Assembly: GCF_002261425.1 (NCBI RefSeq)
Contig: NZ_NEVJ01000003.1
Coordinates: 1,426,001 to 1,490,000 of the forward strand
Direction: 5' to 3'
DNA length: 64,000 nt
Source: Bordetella genomosp. 9
Lineage (GTDB): Bacteria > Pseudomonadota > Gammaproteobacteria > Burkholderiales > Burkholderiaceae_B
Part shown: piece after piece, positions 8,854-17,589 of the stretch
Numbering within the stretch: position 1 is the first letter of the stretch
How the letters are laid out: each line of letters begins with the position of its first letter
Program-made: the position numbers and the translations under genes
Notes under the pieces: generated by a model
The model's database searches: none
What the model saw: only the letters and a program-made list of their open reading frames with translations
Told to the model about the DNA's origin: nothing

Positions 8854-11800
8854 TCAGCGGCGCATCGATTCCCATGACTTCTGCAGGCGCTTGACCGACA
8901 CCGGCACGGGCGTACGCAATTCCTGCGCGAACAGCGCGACACGCAGCTCTTCCAGCAACCAGCGGAATTCGTCCAGCCGCGGATCGGCCGCGCCCTTCAA
9001 GGCGGCGCGGGCGCGCTGGTATTGCGTCAGCAAGGGCGCCATATCGGCCATCAACCGCTGGTCGCGCGCCGGATCGGCGCGCAGCTTGTCGACGCGGGCG
9101 ACGGCGGCCTTCAGGTAGCGCGGGAAATGCGCCAGCTGCGCGTACGGCGTGTCGCGCAGGAAACTGGGCGGCACCAGCGCGCCGATCTGCTGCTGCAGAT
9201 CCGCATAGGCGGCCGCGTGGCCCTTGGCCTGCGGCAATTTACGCTGCAGGGCTGCCCATTCCGTCAGCACGGCGGCGGTCAGCCGCGCCACTTCCTGCGC
9301 CAGCAGGCCCAGGCGGCCCTTGCCTTCCAGGCGGCGGGCTTCGAACGCTTCCTGGTCGACCGGCCAGGGTTCGGCCAGGCAGGCCCGCTCCAGTGCGCAA
9401 TCGATGATCTGGTCGCGCAGCGTTTCCTGGCTGCCCAGCGGCATGAAAAGCATGCTCATGCGGGTCAGGTCCGGCAGGTTCTTTTCCAGGAACTTGATCT
9501 GCTCGCGCAGGCCCAGCCGGAACAGCCGCAGCAGGCCGGCCTTGTGGTGCCGGCGGGCTTCGTCCGGATCGTCGAAGACGTCCAGGTCGCAATGGGTGCC
9601 GCGATCCACCAGGGCGGGATAACCGATCACGGACTGGCCCTTGCGCTTGATCTCCATGATTTCCGGCAGCGGGCCGAAGGACCAGGTCGTCAGGCCATCC
9701 TGGGCCAGCGCCTGCGCCACCTGCGTGTCGCGCGCGGCCAACTGCTGGAAATCGGCCTGCGCCTGGCGTCCGAATTCCGCCTTCAGCGACGCCAGGTTGC
9801 GGCCGGCGGCCAGCATGCGGCCGTGCTCGTCCACCACGCGGAAATTCATGAACAGGTGTGCCGGCAGGGTTTCCAGCTTGAAGTCGGCCGGCGCCGGGCG
9901 CACCTGGACCTGCTGCCACATGTCGGCGGCCAGCGCGTCGAGCAGGCCTTGCTGCGGGTCGCCCAGGCGGTCGAACCAGCGGTCGTAGAAACCGGCCGCA
10001 TAGTCCGGCAAGGGTACGCAGTGGCGGCGGATCTTCTGCGGCAGGGATTTGAGCAGCAGCTGGACTTTTTCCTTCAGCATGCCGGGCACCAGCCATTCGC
10101 AGCGCTGCGGATCGATCTGGTTCAGCGCGAACAGCGGCACGGCGAGCGTCACGCCATCGCGCGGCGAGCCGGGCTCGAAGTGATAGTCGAGCGCCATGGT
10201 GACGCCCTGCCATTCCACCTTCTTGGGAAAGACCTCGGTAGTGATGCCCGCGGCTTCGTGGCGCATCAGGTCGTCGCGCGTCAGCAGCAGCGCGTCGGCG
10301 GCGGTCTTGTCCAGGCCGGCGTACCACTTTTCCAGGGTGGCGGTCTGGCTCATCCCGGCGGGTATCTGGCGATCGTAGAAGGCGACGATCAGGGCCTCGT
10401 CGACCAGGATGTCGGGCCGGCGTGCGCGATGTTCCAGCTTTTCGATCTCCGCGATCAGGCGGCGATTCTGCGCGACGAAGGGCAAGCGGGTGTCGATCTC
10501 GCCCGGCACCAGGGCTTCGCGGATGAAGAGCTCGCGCGCATGCTGTGGATTGATGCGGCCATAGTGCACGCGGCGGCCGGCGTAGATGACCAGGCCGTAC
10601 AAGGTGGCGCGCTCATTGGCGACCACCTGCCCGGCTTTCTTTTCCCAACGCGGGTCGGACCAGTTGCGGCGCAGCAGGTGCGCGGCGGCCCGTTCTATCC
10701 AGGTGGGCTCGATGCGCGCGACGCAGCGTGCGTACAGGCGCGTGGTTTCCACCAGTTCGGCGGCGATGATCCAGCGCCCCGCCTTCTTGGCCATGCGCGA
10801 GCTGGGGTGGATGTAGAAACGGATATCGCGCGCGCCCTGGTAATGGCCGCCTTCGTCGCTCTTGTAGCCGATGTTGCCGAGCAGGCCGCTCAGGAGCGCC
10901 ATGTGGATCTGTTCGAAGGTGGCCTCGGTCTGGTTCAGGCGCCAGCCCTGCTCGCCCACCACCGAGGCGAGCTGCGTATGCACGTCGTGCCATTCGCGCA
11001 GGCGCAGGGGCGAGAGGAAGTTCTGCCGCAGCAGGCCGACGAGCTTGCGCTGGGACGCCTTGTGCTGCACCTGTTCGCCGTACCAGCGCCACAGTTTCAG
11101 GAAGGACAGGAACTCCGACTTGTCGTCGGCAAACTTGGCGTGGGCGTTTTCGGCGGCCTCCTTTTCCTGCATGGGGCGGTCGCGCGGGTCCTGGATCGAC
11201 AGCGCCGACGCGATGATCAGCATTTCCGTCAGGCACTGATGTTCGCGCGCCGCCAGGATCATGCGGCCGATGCGGGGATCCAGCGGCAGGCGCGCCAGTT
11301 CCTGGCCCGTGCGGGTCAGGGCGTAGGCGGGACCGGCGCCGTCGCCCCCGTCGGCCTCGTCAGGTTCGGTGCGCTGCACCGCCTCGATCGCGCCCAGCTC
11401 CTGCAGCAGGTGATAGCCATCGGCGATGGCGCGGCCCGGCGGGGCTTCGACGAAGGGGAAGTCCTCGATATCGTCGAGCTTGAGCGACTTCATGCGCAGG
11501 ATCACGGACGCCAGCGAGGAACGCAGCACCTCGGGATCGGTGAAGGGCGCGCGGGCGTTGAAGTCGGCCTCGTCATACAGCCGTATGCAGACGCCGGGAC
11601 CGACGCGGCCGCAGCGGCCGGCGCGCTGGTTGGCGGACGCGCGGCTGATGGCTTCGATGCGCAGCTGCTCGACCTTATTGCGCCAGGAGTAGCGCTTGAC
11701 GCGCGCCAGGCCGCTGTCGACGACGAAGCGGATGCCCGGCACGGTCAGCGACGTTTCGGCGACGTTGGTGGCCAGGACGACGCGCCGGCCGCTGCCGCGC

Positions 11801-12831
11801 GGCCGGAAGATCTGTTCCTGCTCGGCCTGCGACAGGCGGGCGTACAGCGCCAGCACTTCAGTGCCCGCGGGATGCCGCTTGCGCAGCGCTTCGGAAGCCT
11901 CGCGGATTTCGCGTTCGCCGGGCAGGAACACCAGGACGTCGCCCGGACCGTGGCGCGCGCACTCGTCCACGGCGTCGACGATCGCGTCGACCAGGTCGCG
12001 TTCTTCGTCGCCGGCACGTTCGCGCGCCGAGCGGGAGGCGGCTTCTTCTTCGGTTTCTTCCGGGCGGACGGGGCGGTAGCGGACTTCGACGGGGTATAGC
12101 CGGCCCGAGACTTCGATCACCGGCGCGGGCCGCTCCGGCCCGGCGGCGAAGTGCCGGGCGAAGCGTTCGGCGTCGATGGTGGCCGAGGTGATGATGACCT
12201 TCAGGTCGGGCCGGCGCGGGAGCACGCGCTTCAGGTAGCCGAGCAGGAAATCGATGTTCAGGCTGCGCTCGTGCGCCTCGTCGATGATCAGCGTGTCGTA
12301 GCGCTTGAGCAGGGGATCGCGCTGCGTTTCGGCCAGCAGGATCCCGTCGGTCATCAGCTTGACGGCGGCATTGGGGCCGGTGCGGTCGTTGAAGCGCACC
12401 TGGTAGCCGACGATCTCACCCAGCGGGGTGTCCAGCTCTTCCGCGATGCGGCGCGCCACCGAGGTCGCGGCCAGGCGGCGCGGCTGGGTGTGGCCGATCA
12501 TGCGCGTGCGGCCACGGCCCAGGTCCAGGCAGATCTTGGGCAGCTGCGTGGTCTTGCCCGAGCCGGTTTCGCCGCTGACGATCACCACCTGATGTTCCTG
12601 GATGGCGCGCGCGATCTCGTCGCGCCGCGCGCTGACCGGCAGGTCTTCGGGATAGCGGATGGGCGGGATGACGCGCGGCGTGGCGGCGGGCCTGGCCGCG
12701 GACGCGGCGGTTGCACGCGATGCGGCGGTTGCCGCCGTTGCGGACGATGCTGGCGATGCAGACCCGGAAGGCGCGGCCGCGCCGGGCGCGCCCCGGCCGC
12801 GCCGGGAGGGAGTTTGAGGCTTGACGGTCAT
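8854..12831 (-). CDS. hrpA: ATP-dependent RNA helicase HrpA
   Basis: A 1325-residue DEAH-box helicase, matching the roughly 1300 residues of HrpA. Residues 1-60 are a low-complexity Ala/Arg/Ser-rich tail. Walker A is GETGSGKTTQ near residue 85, the DEAH box is IIDEAHERS near 182, motif III is SATIDAERF near 215, and motif VI is QRAGRCGRV near 410. HA2, OB and the large DUF3418-type C-terminal region follow. Members remodel ribonucleoprotein and help resolve stalled or collided ribosomes. It lies 37 bp after the FapA-type gene on the same strand, yet it has its own TATAAT only 7 nt before the ATG and lacks a Shine-Dalgarno, suggesting a separate leaderless transcript. Confidence 0.97.
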   Translation of the reverse strand: MTVKPQTPSRRGRGAPGAAAPSGSASPASSATAATAASRATAASAARPAATPRVIPPIRYPEDLPVSARRDEIARAIQEHQVVIVSGETGSGKTTQLPKICLDLGRGRTRMIGHTQPRRLAATSVARRIAEELDTPLGEIVGYQVRFNDRTGPNAAVKLMTDGILLAETQRDPLLKRYDTLIIDEAHERSLNIDFLLGYLKRVLPRRPDLKVIITSATIDAERFARHFAAGPERPAPVIEVSGRLYPVEVRYRPVRPEETEEEAASRSARERAGDEERDLVDAIVDAVDECARHGPGDVLVFLPGEREIREASEALRKRHPAGTEVLALYARLSQAEQEQIFRPRGSGRRVVLATNVAETSLTVPGIRFVVDSGLARVKRYSWRNKVEQLRIEAISRASANQRAGRCGRVGPGVCIRLYDEADFNARAPFTDPEVLRSSLASVILRMKSLKLDDIEDFPFVEAPPGRAIADGYHLLQELGAIEAVQRTEPDEADGGDGAGPAYALTRTGQELARLPLDPRIGRMILAAREHQCLTEMLIIASALSIQDPRDRPMQEKEAAENAHAKFADDKSEFLSFLKLWRWYGEQVQHKASQRKLVGLLRQNFLSPLRLREWHDVHTQLASVVGEQGWRLNQTEATFEQIHMALLSGLLGNIGYKSDEGGHYQGARDIRFYIHPSSRMAKKAGRWIIAAELVETTRLYARCVARIEPTWIERAAAHLLRRNWSDPRWEKKAGQVVANERATLYGLVIYAGRRVHYGRINPQHARELFIREALVPGEIDTRLPFVAQNRRLIAEIEKLEHRARRPDILVDEALIVAFYDRQIPAGMSQTATLEKWYAGLDKTAADALLLTRDDLMRHEAAGITTEVFPKKVEWQGVTMALDYHFEPGSPRDGVTLAVPLFALNQIDPQRCEWLVPGMLKEKVQLLLKSLPQKIRRHCVPLPDYAAGFYDRWFDRLGDPQQGLLDALAADMWQQVQVRPAPADFKLETLPAHLFMNFRVVDEHGRMLAAGRNLASLKAEFGRQAQADFQQLAARDTQVAQALAQDGLTTWSFGPLPEIMEIKRKGQSVIGYPALVDRGTHCDLDVFDDPDEARRHHKAGLLRLFRLGLREQIKFLEKNLPDLTRMSMLFMPLGSQETLRDQIIDCALERACLAEPWPVDQEAFEARRLEGKGRLGLLAQEVARLTAAVLTEWAALQRKLPQAKGHAAAYADLQQQIGALVPPSFLRDTPYAQLAHFPRYLKAAVARVDKLRADPARDQRLMADMAPLLTQYQRARAALKGAADPRLDEFRWLLEELRVALFAQELRTPVPVSVKRLQKSWESMRR

Positions 12832-12838
12832 TTCCGCG

Positions 12839-12844
12839 ATTATA
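12839..12844 (-). promoter_or_regulatory. -10 box of candidate leaderless hrpA promoter
   Basis: The minus strand reads TATAAT-CGCGGAA-ATG. The hexamer lies inside a 6-bp inverted repeat (CCGCGA at 12834-12839, TCGCGG at 12849-12854). GGGCGGTCC upstream matches the block before dnaE. No -35 is evident. Confidence 0.45.
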
Positions 12845-12868
12845 GTTTTCGCGGGACCGCCCTCCCCG

Positions 12869-14665
12869 CTAGCGGATGATCAGCTTGCCGTCCGACAGCT
12901 TGGCGGTGCCGCCGGGCAGGTCCTCGGTCACGGATTCATGGCGATTGACCACCTGCAGCTCCACGCCGCCATGGATCTTGCGCGACGCGTGGATCACGGC
13001 GTCTTCGGCGACGGTGTCGTCGGCGGACAGGCGCCGTTCGCGCGCATCGACGCCGGCCAGATCCTTGACCAGCTTGGCGTGGGTCTGCACGGCGCGCTCG
13101 CCGATGCCATTGGCGGCTTTTTCCGGATTCTTGCGCAGGAAGATCAGCAACTGCTCCAGCTTGCCCTTTTCTTCCTGCAGCCGTTTGCGGGTGCGCTGCA
13201 AGGCTTCCTTCTGCGCCTGCGCATGCGGATTGACGCCGACCTGGATGATGGTCTTGACGCCCGCCATGGTGCCCAGCGTGGCGGCCCGTACGCCGCGCAG
13301 CGCGCGCACCTGCCCGCCGTTGATGTTGCCCTGCGTGGATCCCTTCGCGCCCACGGTCACCGTATCGCCGGCGTTCACCTCGCTCTGCCGGATCTCGCTT
13401 TCGACCTGGACGTCCTTGCCGGCGTTGATCGAGGCATTGCCGATGAAGCGCGCCTTGACCGAGCCGCGCGCCGTCACCTGCGCCAGGCGGGTGGTGGGTT
13501 CGCCGGTGGTGGCGCCTTCGGCCGCGCCCATGATGCCCCCCTTGACCACCACGTTGCCGCCGGCATCGATGTGCGCGGCTTCCACGGTGCCGCTGACCAG
13601 CACGTCGCCGCTGACCTTGACCGACATGCCGGTGGTGACGTCGCCGCGTACCTGCAGGGTGCCTTCGAAATTGATGTTGCCGGAGTTCAGGTTGACCGCG
13701 TCCACTTCGACGACGGGGTTCACCGATACGCCGCAGGGCAAGACCGAAGGCGCGCCGTCGATGGCGGCGACCAGCACGTCCGGATCGTTGGGGTCGCGCA
13801 CGACGCCCGTCAGGTGGTCGTCGTAGGGCAGGTCTTCCGGCGCGGGCGCGGGCGCGGGATTGCGATAGACGTCGATGCCATCGGTCCCCGCCGTGCCGGG
13901 AATCCGGCGCATCAGCGGCATGCCGGCCTTGACCAGGACCAGGCTGCCCATGGAGCGATAGTCGACCAGCGCGTTCTCGTCCACGTCGGCGGCCGCGTGG
14001 CGCGCCAGCAGGCTTTCGAAGCGGGTGGGCGCGCCCGCCTTGGGCGGGATGCCCGAGGCGATCAGGACGTCTTCCGCCACGCCGCCTTCGACCGTCTGCA
14101 GCAGCAGCTGCTCATCCAGCCCGTAGACGATGCCCTGCTGCGTCAGCGCGGCGCGCACGTCGCCCAGCTGGATGCCGCGGCCGCCCCGGGCGGGATGCAG
14201 GGTCAGGTAGACCTGCAGCTTGTCTTCGGTGACCGTCAGCTCGAAGGCGCCATCGACGACCTCGCCGATCACCGCTTCGACAACGCCGTCGCCGAGATCC
14301 GCGGCGGCGGGCGTGGCGTCCGGCTCGTGGTGGTCCATCAGTTCCAGCGCGGCGCCCAGCCGCGCGGCATTGGACTCGATCGCCGCCAGCTCGCCGGAGA
14401 CTTCCTGCACGGCGGACGAGGCAGCCGCCACGGCGGTGCCGGCTTCGCGCAGGGCGTCCGCGCTGATGCGCGCCGCGGCTTCCTGGCAGCGCGCCAGGAA
14501 GCCGGCCACGGCCGCGCTATCCAGCGCATCCGGTGTCCAGCCGCGCGCCGCCAGGGCGGCCTGAAGCATGTCGCTGTCGGGCGGCTCCGCCGCCGCGGCG
14601 GCTCGAAATCCCGCGCGCAGCTCACGGGTAGCAGGATCCAGGGTCAACCAATAGGATTGCGTCAC
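12869..14665 (-). CDS. FapA/DUF342-type protein
   Basis: A 598-residue protein of the FapA (flagellar assembly protein A, DUF342) type. The N-terminal part (1-160) is a mixed region with Ala-rich helices. The middle (about 290-460) has repetitive Gly/Val/Asn-rich strands such as VSGDVLVSGTVEAAHID and VNAGDTVTVGAKGS, predicting a beta-helix. The C-terminal part contains a coiled coil (LQRTRKRLQEEKGKLEQLL). Some Vibrio FapA proteins affect polar flagellation, but no flagellar gene is seen in this window, so the role here is open. The start is GTG at 14665 with GAGG 10 nt upstream; hrpA follows 37 bp downstream. Confidence 0.75.
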   Translation of the reverse strand: MTQSYWLTLDPATRELRAGFRAAAAAEPPDSDMLQAALAARGWTPDALDSAAVAGFLARCQEAAARISADALREAGTAVAAASSAVQEVSGELAAIESNAARLGAALELMDHHEPDATPAAADLGDGVVEAVIGEVVDGAFELTVTEDKLQVYLTLHPARGGRGIQLGDVRAALTQQGIVYGLDEQLLLQTVEGGVAEDVLIASGIPPKAGAPTRFESLLARHAAADVDENALVDYRSMGSLVLVKAGMPLMRRIPGTAGTDGIDVYRNPAPAPAPEDLPYDDHLTGVVRDPNDPDVLVAAIDGAPSVLPCGVSVNPVVEVDAVNLNSGNINFEGTLQVRGDVTTGMSVKVSGDVLVSGTVEAAHIDAGGNVVVKGGIMGAAEGATTGEPTTRLAQVTARGSVKARFIGNASINAGKDVQVESEIRQSEVNAGDTVTVGAKGSTQGNINGGQVRALRGVRAATLGTMAGVKTIIQVGVNPHAQAQKEALQRTRKRLQEEKGKLEQLLIFLRKNPEKAANGIGERAVQTHAKLVKDLAGVDARERRLSADDTVAEDAVIHASRKIHGGVELQVVNRHESVTEDLPGGTAKLSDGKLIIR

Positions 14666-14736
14666 TGCCGTGTATCCTCGAGAAATTACCGACGCGCAGA
14701 CGACGGCGTGTCTTCGTGTCGGCTTGGAATCATTGT

Positions 14737-14828
14737 TGGACCCGAAGGGTTCATGCGTGTCGACAGAAAGGGCTCAGCGCGTATTTCAAAATATTAACGG
14801 GCAAACTTCAAGTTGCGACCCTTTTTTT
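14737..14828 (+). other. Leader-like hairpins: stem-loop and terminator-like element
   Basis: Between two divergent genes there is a stem GGACCC-GAA-GGGTTC (14737-14751) and, 48 nt later, an imperfect hairpin centred on ACTTCAAGT (14799-14821) followed directly by seven Ts (14822-14828). No annotated plus-strand gene lies upstream for it to terminate. It could be an attenuator in the 5' leader of the SDR gene or the end of a small RNA of about 100 nt. No convincing promoter was found. Confidence 0.35.
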
Positions 14829-14830
14829 CT

Positions 14831-14848
14831 AAAAATTAGGTAATTTTT
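14831..14848. promoter_or_regulatory. Perfect inverted repeat, mostly A/T, operator candidate
   Basis: AAAAATTA-GG-TAATTTTT is a perfect 8-bp inverted repeat with a 2-bp centre, 89 bp before the SDR start. In this GC-rich genome 16 A/T bases arranged as a palindrome are conspicuous. It resembles a dimeric repressor site more than an RNA hairpin, because the loop would be too short. Confidence 0.45.
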
Positions 14849-14937
14849 CCTTAGCTACCGGGACACGCCTGCCGTCGGGAGAAAGATTCAGCTTTCCGTC
14901 AGCATCGTATCCCCCTCCATCGTCTAGGAGTCGTTAC

Positions 14938-15717
14938 ATGGATCTGGGTATCGAGGGCCGTACCGCGCTGGTGTGCGCATCCAGCAAGGGCCTGGGCCGC
15001 GCGTGCGCGCTGTCGCTGGCGCGCGAAGGCGTGCGGGTGGTGATGTCGGCGCGCGGCGCCGATGCGCTGGAAGAAGCCGCCGCCGCGATCCGCGCCGAAA
15101 CCGGCGCCACCGTGACGACCGTGGCCGCTGACGTCACCACCGCCGAGGGCCGCGCGCGCCTGCTGGCGGCCTGTCCGCAGCCGGACATCCTGGTGAACAA
15201 CGCCGGCGGGCCCAAGCCGGGCGATTTCCGCGAATGGTCGCGCGACGACTGGATCAAGGCGCTGGACGCCAACATGATCGCGCCCATCGAGTTGATCAAG
15301 GCCACCATCGACGGCATGATCCAGCGCCGCTTCGGCCGCATCGTCAACATCACGTCGGCGGCCGTGAAGATGCCCATCGACCACCTGGGCCTGTCCAATG
15401 GCGCGCGGGCCGGCCTGACCGGCTTCGTCGCCGGCCTGGCGCGGCAGGTCGCCGAGCACAACGTCACCATCAACAATCTGCTGCCCGGTCCGTTCGAGAC
15501 GGACCGCCTACGCGGCACCGCGATCGCCACGGCGCAGAAGACCGGCAAGTCGGTCGAGGACATCCTGGAAGCGCGCAGGATGACGGTTCCGGCGCGGCGC
15601 CTGGGCGACCCGGCGGAGTTCGGCGACGCCTGCGCTTTCGTGTGCGGCGCCCGCGCCGGATTCATGACCGGCCAGAATCTTGTGCTGGACGGCGGAACCT
15701 ATCCAGGCACGCTGTAG
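14938..15717 (+). CDS. SDR family protein with degenerate active site
   Basis: A 259-residue short-chain dehydrogenase/reductase fold. The cofactor loop reads CASSKGLGRA, without the usual TG start of TGxxxGxG. NNAG is intact (LVNNAGGPK) and the catalytic Ser region is NITSAAV. The usual Tyr-x-x-x-Lys is not present: the aligned stretch is LSNGARAGLTG, placing Ser and Arg where Tyr and Lys belong. A known SDR subgroup resembling beta-ketoacyl-ACP reductase lacks the catalytic tetrad, and this protein fits it. Catalysis is therefore doubtful or atypical. AGGAG 8 nt before ATG supports the start. The upstream region holds an A/T palindrome and hairpins. Confidence 0.85.
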   Translation: MDLGIEGRTALVCASSKGLGRACALSLAREGVRVVMSARGADALEEAAAAIRAETGATVTTVAADVTTAEGRARLLAACPQPDILVNNAGGPKPGDFREWSRDDWIKALDANMIAPIELIKATIDGMIQRRFGRIVNITSAAVKMPIDHLGLSNGARAGLTGFVAGLARQVAEHNVTINNLLPGPFETDRLRGTAIATAQKTGKSVEDILEARRMTVPARRLGDPAEFGDACAFVCGARAGFMTGQNLVLDGGTYPGTL

Positions 15718-15726
15718 CGCGATCAC

Positions 15727-15732
15727 TATAAT
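15727..15732 (+). promoter_or_regulatory. -10 box (TATAAT), argA promoter candidate
   Basis: A perfect TATAAT, 63 nt before the argA ATG and just after the SDR stop codon. The -35 position (15704-15709, CAGGCA) matches poorly. Confidence 0.4.
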
Positions 15733-15795
15733 TTCGCGATTCAACCCAGGTTACGCCTGGCCGCCCTACTTCGTTTTACGGCTTTCATACGCACC

Positions 15796-17151
15796 ATGCC
15801 CGACCTGGATCAAGACACCGTTTCAGCCCTGGAAGCACCCGAGTTCGCCGCCGCGCAATTCGTGCGCTGGTTCCGTGAAGTCGCCCCCTACGTGCACGCG
15901 TTTCGCGGCAAGACCTTCGTCGTGGCGTTCGGCGGCGAACTGATCCAGGCCGGCGCCTTGAATACCCTGGTGCAGGACCTGTCGCTGCTGTCGGCGCTGG
16001 GCATACGGCTGGTGCTGGTGCACGGCTCGCGGCCGCAGGTCAACGAGCAATTGCGGCTCAAGGGCTTCAGCCACCAGTTCGACCGCGGGCTGTCGCCCAC
16101 CGACGCGGCGTCGCTGGAATGCGCCAAGGAAGCCGCCGGCGAAATCCGCCTGGACATCGAGGCGGCCTTCAGCCAGGGGCTGCCCAATACGCCGATGTCG
16201 CATTCGCAGATCCGCGTCATCTCGGGCAACTTCGTCACCGCGCGGCCCACCGGCGTGATCAATGGCGTGGACTATCGCCACACCGGCCACGTGCGCAAGA
16301 TCGATGTCGACGCGATGCGCTTCGCCATGGAAAAAGGCTCGGTGATCCTGCTGTCGCCCTTGGGATTCTCGCCCACCGGCGAGGCCTTCAACCTGGCCAT
16401 GGAAGACCTGGCGACCAGCGTCGCGGTGGCCTTGCGGGCGGAAAAGCTGATCTTCCTGTCCACCACGGAAGGCGTGCGCAACGAGGACGGCAGCATCGAT
16501 ACCGAACTGGCGCGCGTGGACGCCGATGCGCTCCTGGCCAAGGGCGGGCTGGACGAGGACACCGCGCTGTTCGTGAAGTACAGCTCGCAGGCGGTCAAGC
16601 GCGGCGTGGCGCGCGCCCACGTGGTGCCCTTCGGCCTGGATGGCAGCGTGCTGCTGGAAATCTTCACCCACGACGGCGTGGGCACCATGGTCGTCGAGGA
16701 CACGCTGGACGACCTGCGGCCGGCCACGCTGGACGACGTGGGCGCCATCCTGAGCCTGGTGGAACCGCTGGAAGCCGACGGCACGCTGGTGCCGCGCGGC
16801 CGCAGCAACATCGAACGCGACGTCGAGAATTTCACCGTGCTGGAACACGACGGCGTGATCTACGGGTGCGCGGCCCTGCATCCCTATCTGGACGACCAGA
16901 TGGCCGAAATGGCCTGCCTGATCGTGCATCCGGAATGGCAGGGTTCCGGCGAAGGCGAGCTGCTGCTGCGCCACATGGAATCGCGCGCGCGGGCCCTGGG
17001 CGCCAAGCGGCTCTTCGTGCTGACGACGCGCACCTCGCACTGGTTCATGAAGCGCGGCTTCGTACAGGGCGGCGTGACCGATCTGCCGCGCGACAAGCAG
17101 CAGCACTACAACCGCTCGCGCAACAGCCTGGTGTTCATCAAGCGGCTGTAG
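15796..17151 (+). CDS. argA: Amino-acid N-acetyltransferase (N-acetylglutamate synthase)
   Basis: A 451-residue enzyme for the first step of arginine synthesis, acetyl-CoA plus L-glutamate to N-acetylglutamate. The N-terminal two-thirds (about 20-290) is an amino-acid-kinase-like domain (TFVVAFGGELI, LVLVHGSRPQVNEQL), which in this family binds arginine for feedback inhibition. The C-terminal GNAT domain (about 300-445) contains the acetyl-CoA loop HPEWQGSGEGELLL. The length matches bacterial ArgA (about 440). There is no clear Shine-Dalgarno. It stands alone between an SDR and yggX on the same strand. Confidence 0.97.
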   Translation: MPDLDQDTVSALEAPEFAAAQFVRWFREVAPYVHAFRGKTFVVAFGGELIQAGALNTLVQDLSLLSALGIRLVLVHGSRPQVNEQLRLKGFSHQFDRGLSPTDAASLECAKEAAGEIRLDIEAAFSQGLPNTPMSHSQIRVISGNFVTARPTGVINGVDYRHTGHVRKIDVDAMRFAMEKGSVILLSPLGFSPTGEAFNLAMEDLATSVAVALRAEKLIFLSTTEGVRNEDGSIDTELARVDADALLAKGGLDEDTALFVKYSSQAVKRGVARAHVVPFGLDGSVLLEIFTHDGVGTMVVEDTLDDLRPATLDDVGAILSLVEPLEADGTLVPRGRSNIERDVENFTVLEHDGVIYGCAALHPYLDDQMAEMACLIVHPEWQGSGEGELLLRHMESRARALGAKRLFVLTTRTSHWFMKRGFVQGGVTDLPRDKQQHYNRSRNSLVFIKRL

Positions 17152-17202
17152 AGCAAGGACATGCACGGCCGGCCGCGCGGGCGTCCGGCCAGCGCGATTC
17201 GG

Positions 17203-17208
17203 TAAAAT
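17203..17208 (+). promoter_or_regulatory. -10 box (TAAAAT), yggX promoter candidate
   Basis: TAAAATCGCC lies 33 nt before the yggX ATG and shares the AATCGC pattern with the dnaE, hrpA and left-edge deacetylase boxes. It also sits within the stem-loop GCGATT-CGGTAA-AATCGC. Confidence 0.35.
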
Positions 17209-17241
17209 CGCCAATCCAACTTTTTTACGGCAGCAATACCC

Positions 17242-17514
17242 ATGACCCGTACCGTTCATTGCGTCAAACTGAAGCGCGACGCCGAAGGGCTGGACTTTCC
17301 GCCCTATCCCGGCGAAATCGGCCAGCGCATCTGGCGAGAGGTCTCCAAGGAAGCGTGGGAAGAATGGAAAGGCATCCAGACCCGGCTGGTCAATGAGAAC
17401 CGCCTGAACCTGGCCGATGCCCGCGCCCGCAAGTATCTGCAGCAGCAGATGGAGCGCTTCCTGTTCGAAGACGGCACCGTCGAAGCCCAGGGCTTCGTAC
17501 CGCCTTCCGCCTGA
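17242..17514 (+). CDS. yggX: Probable Fe(2+)-trafficking protein YggX
   Basis: A 90-residue protein with the family hallmarks: [23 protein letters not shown] at the N-terminus with the single conserved Cys at position 7, then [16 protein letters not shown] and [12 protein letters not shown]. YggX is linked to protection of Fe-S clusters and iron handling under oxidative stress. It is separated from argA by 90 bp with its own -10-like box and is followed by a strong bidirectional terminator. Confidence 0.96.
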   Translation: MTRTVHCVKLKRDAEGLDFPPYPGEIGQRIWREVSKEAWEEWKGIQTRLVNENRLNLADARARKYLQQQMERFLFEDGTVEAQGFVPPSA

Positions 17515-17534
17515 CGCCGGCGCCCAAATAAAAA

Positions 17535-17580
17535 CCCCCGATGGCCGCTTTTCCGCTTGCGGCCATCGGGGGTCTTTTTT
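17535..17580. terminator. Strong bidirectional intrinsic terminator between yggX and phoU
   Basis: A perfect 14-bp stem (17535-17548 with 17559-17572, CCCCCGATGGCCGC and its complement) encloses a 10-nt loop. A T-rich tract (TCTTTTTT) follows on the plus strand and a run of As precedes it, giving a T tract on the minus strand. It serves both convergent genes. Confidence 0.95.
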
Positions 17581-17589
17581 CGCGCCTGA

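Noticed and set aside
9022..12099. A 1025-residue open frame antisense to hrpA
   Set aside because: It has no family motif, mirrors the conserved HrpA helicase, and has His/Gln/Ala-rich composition typical of shadow frames.
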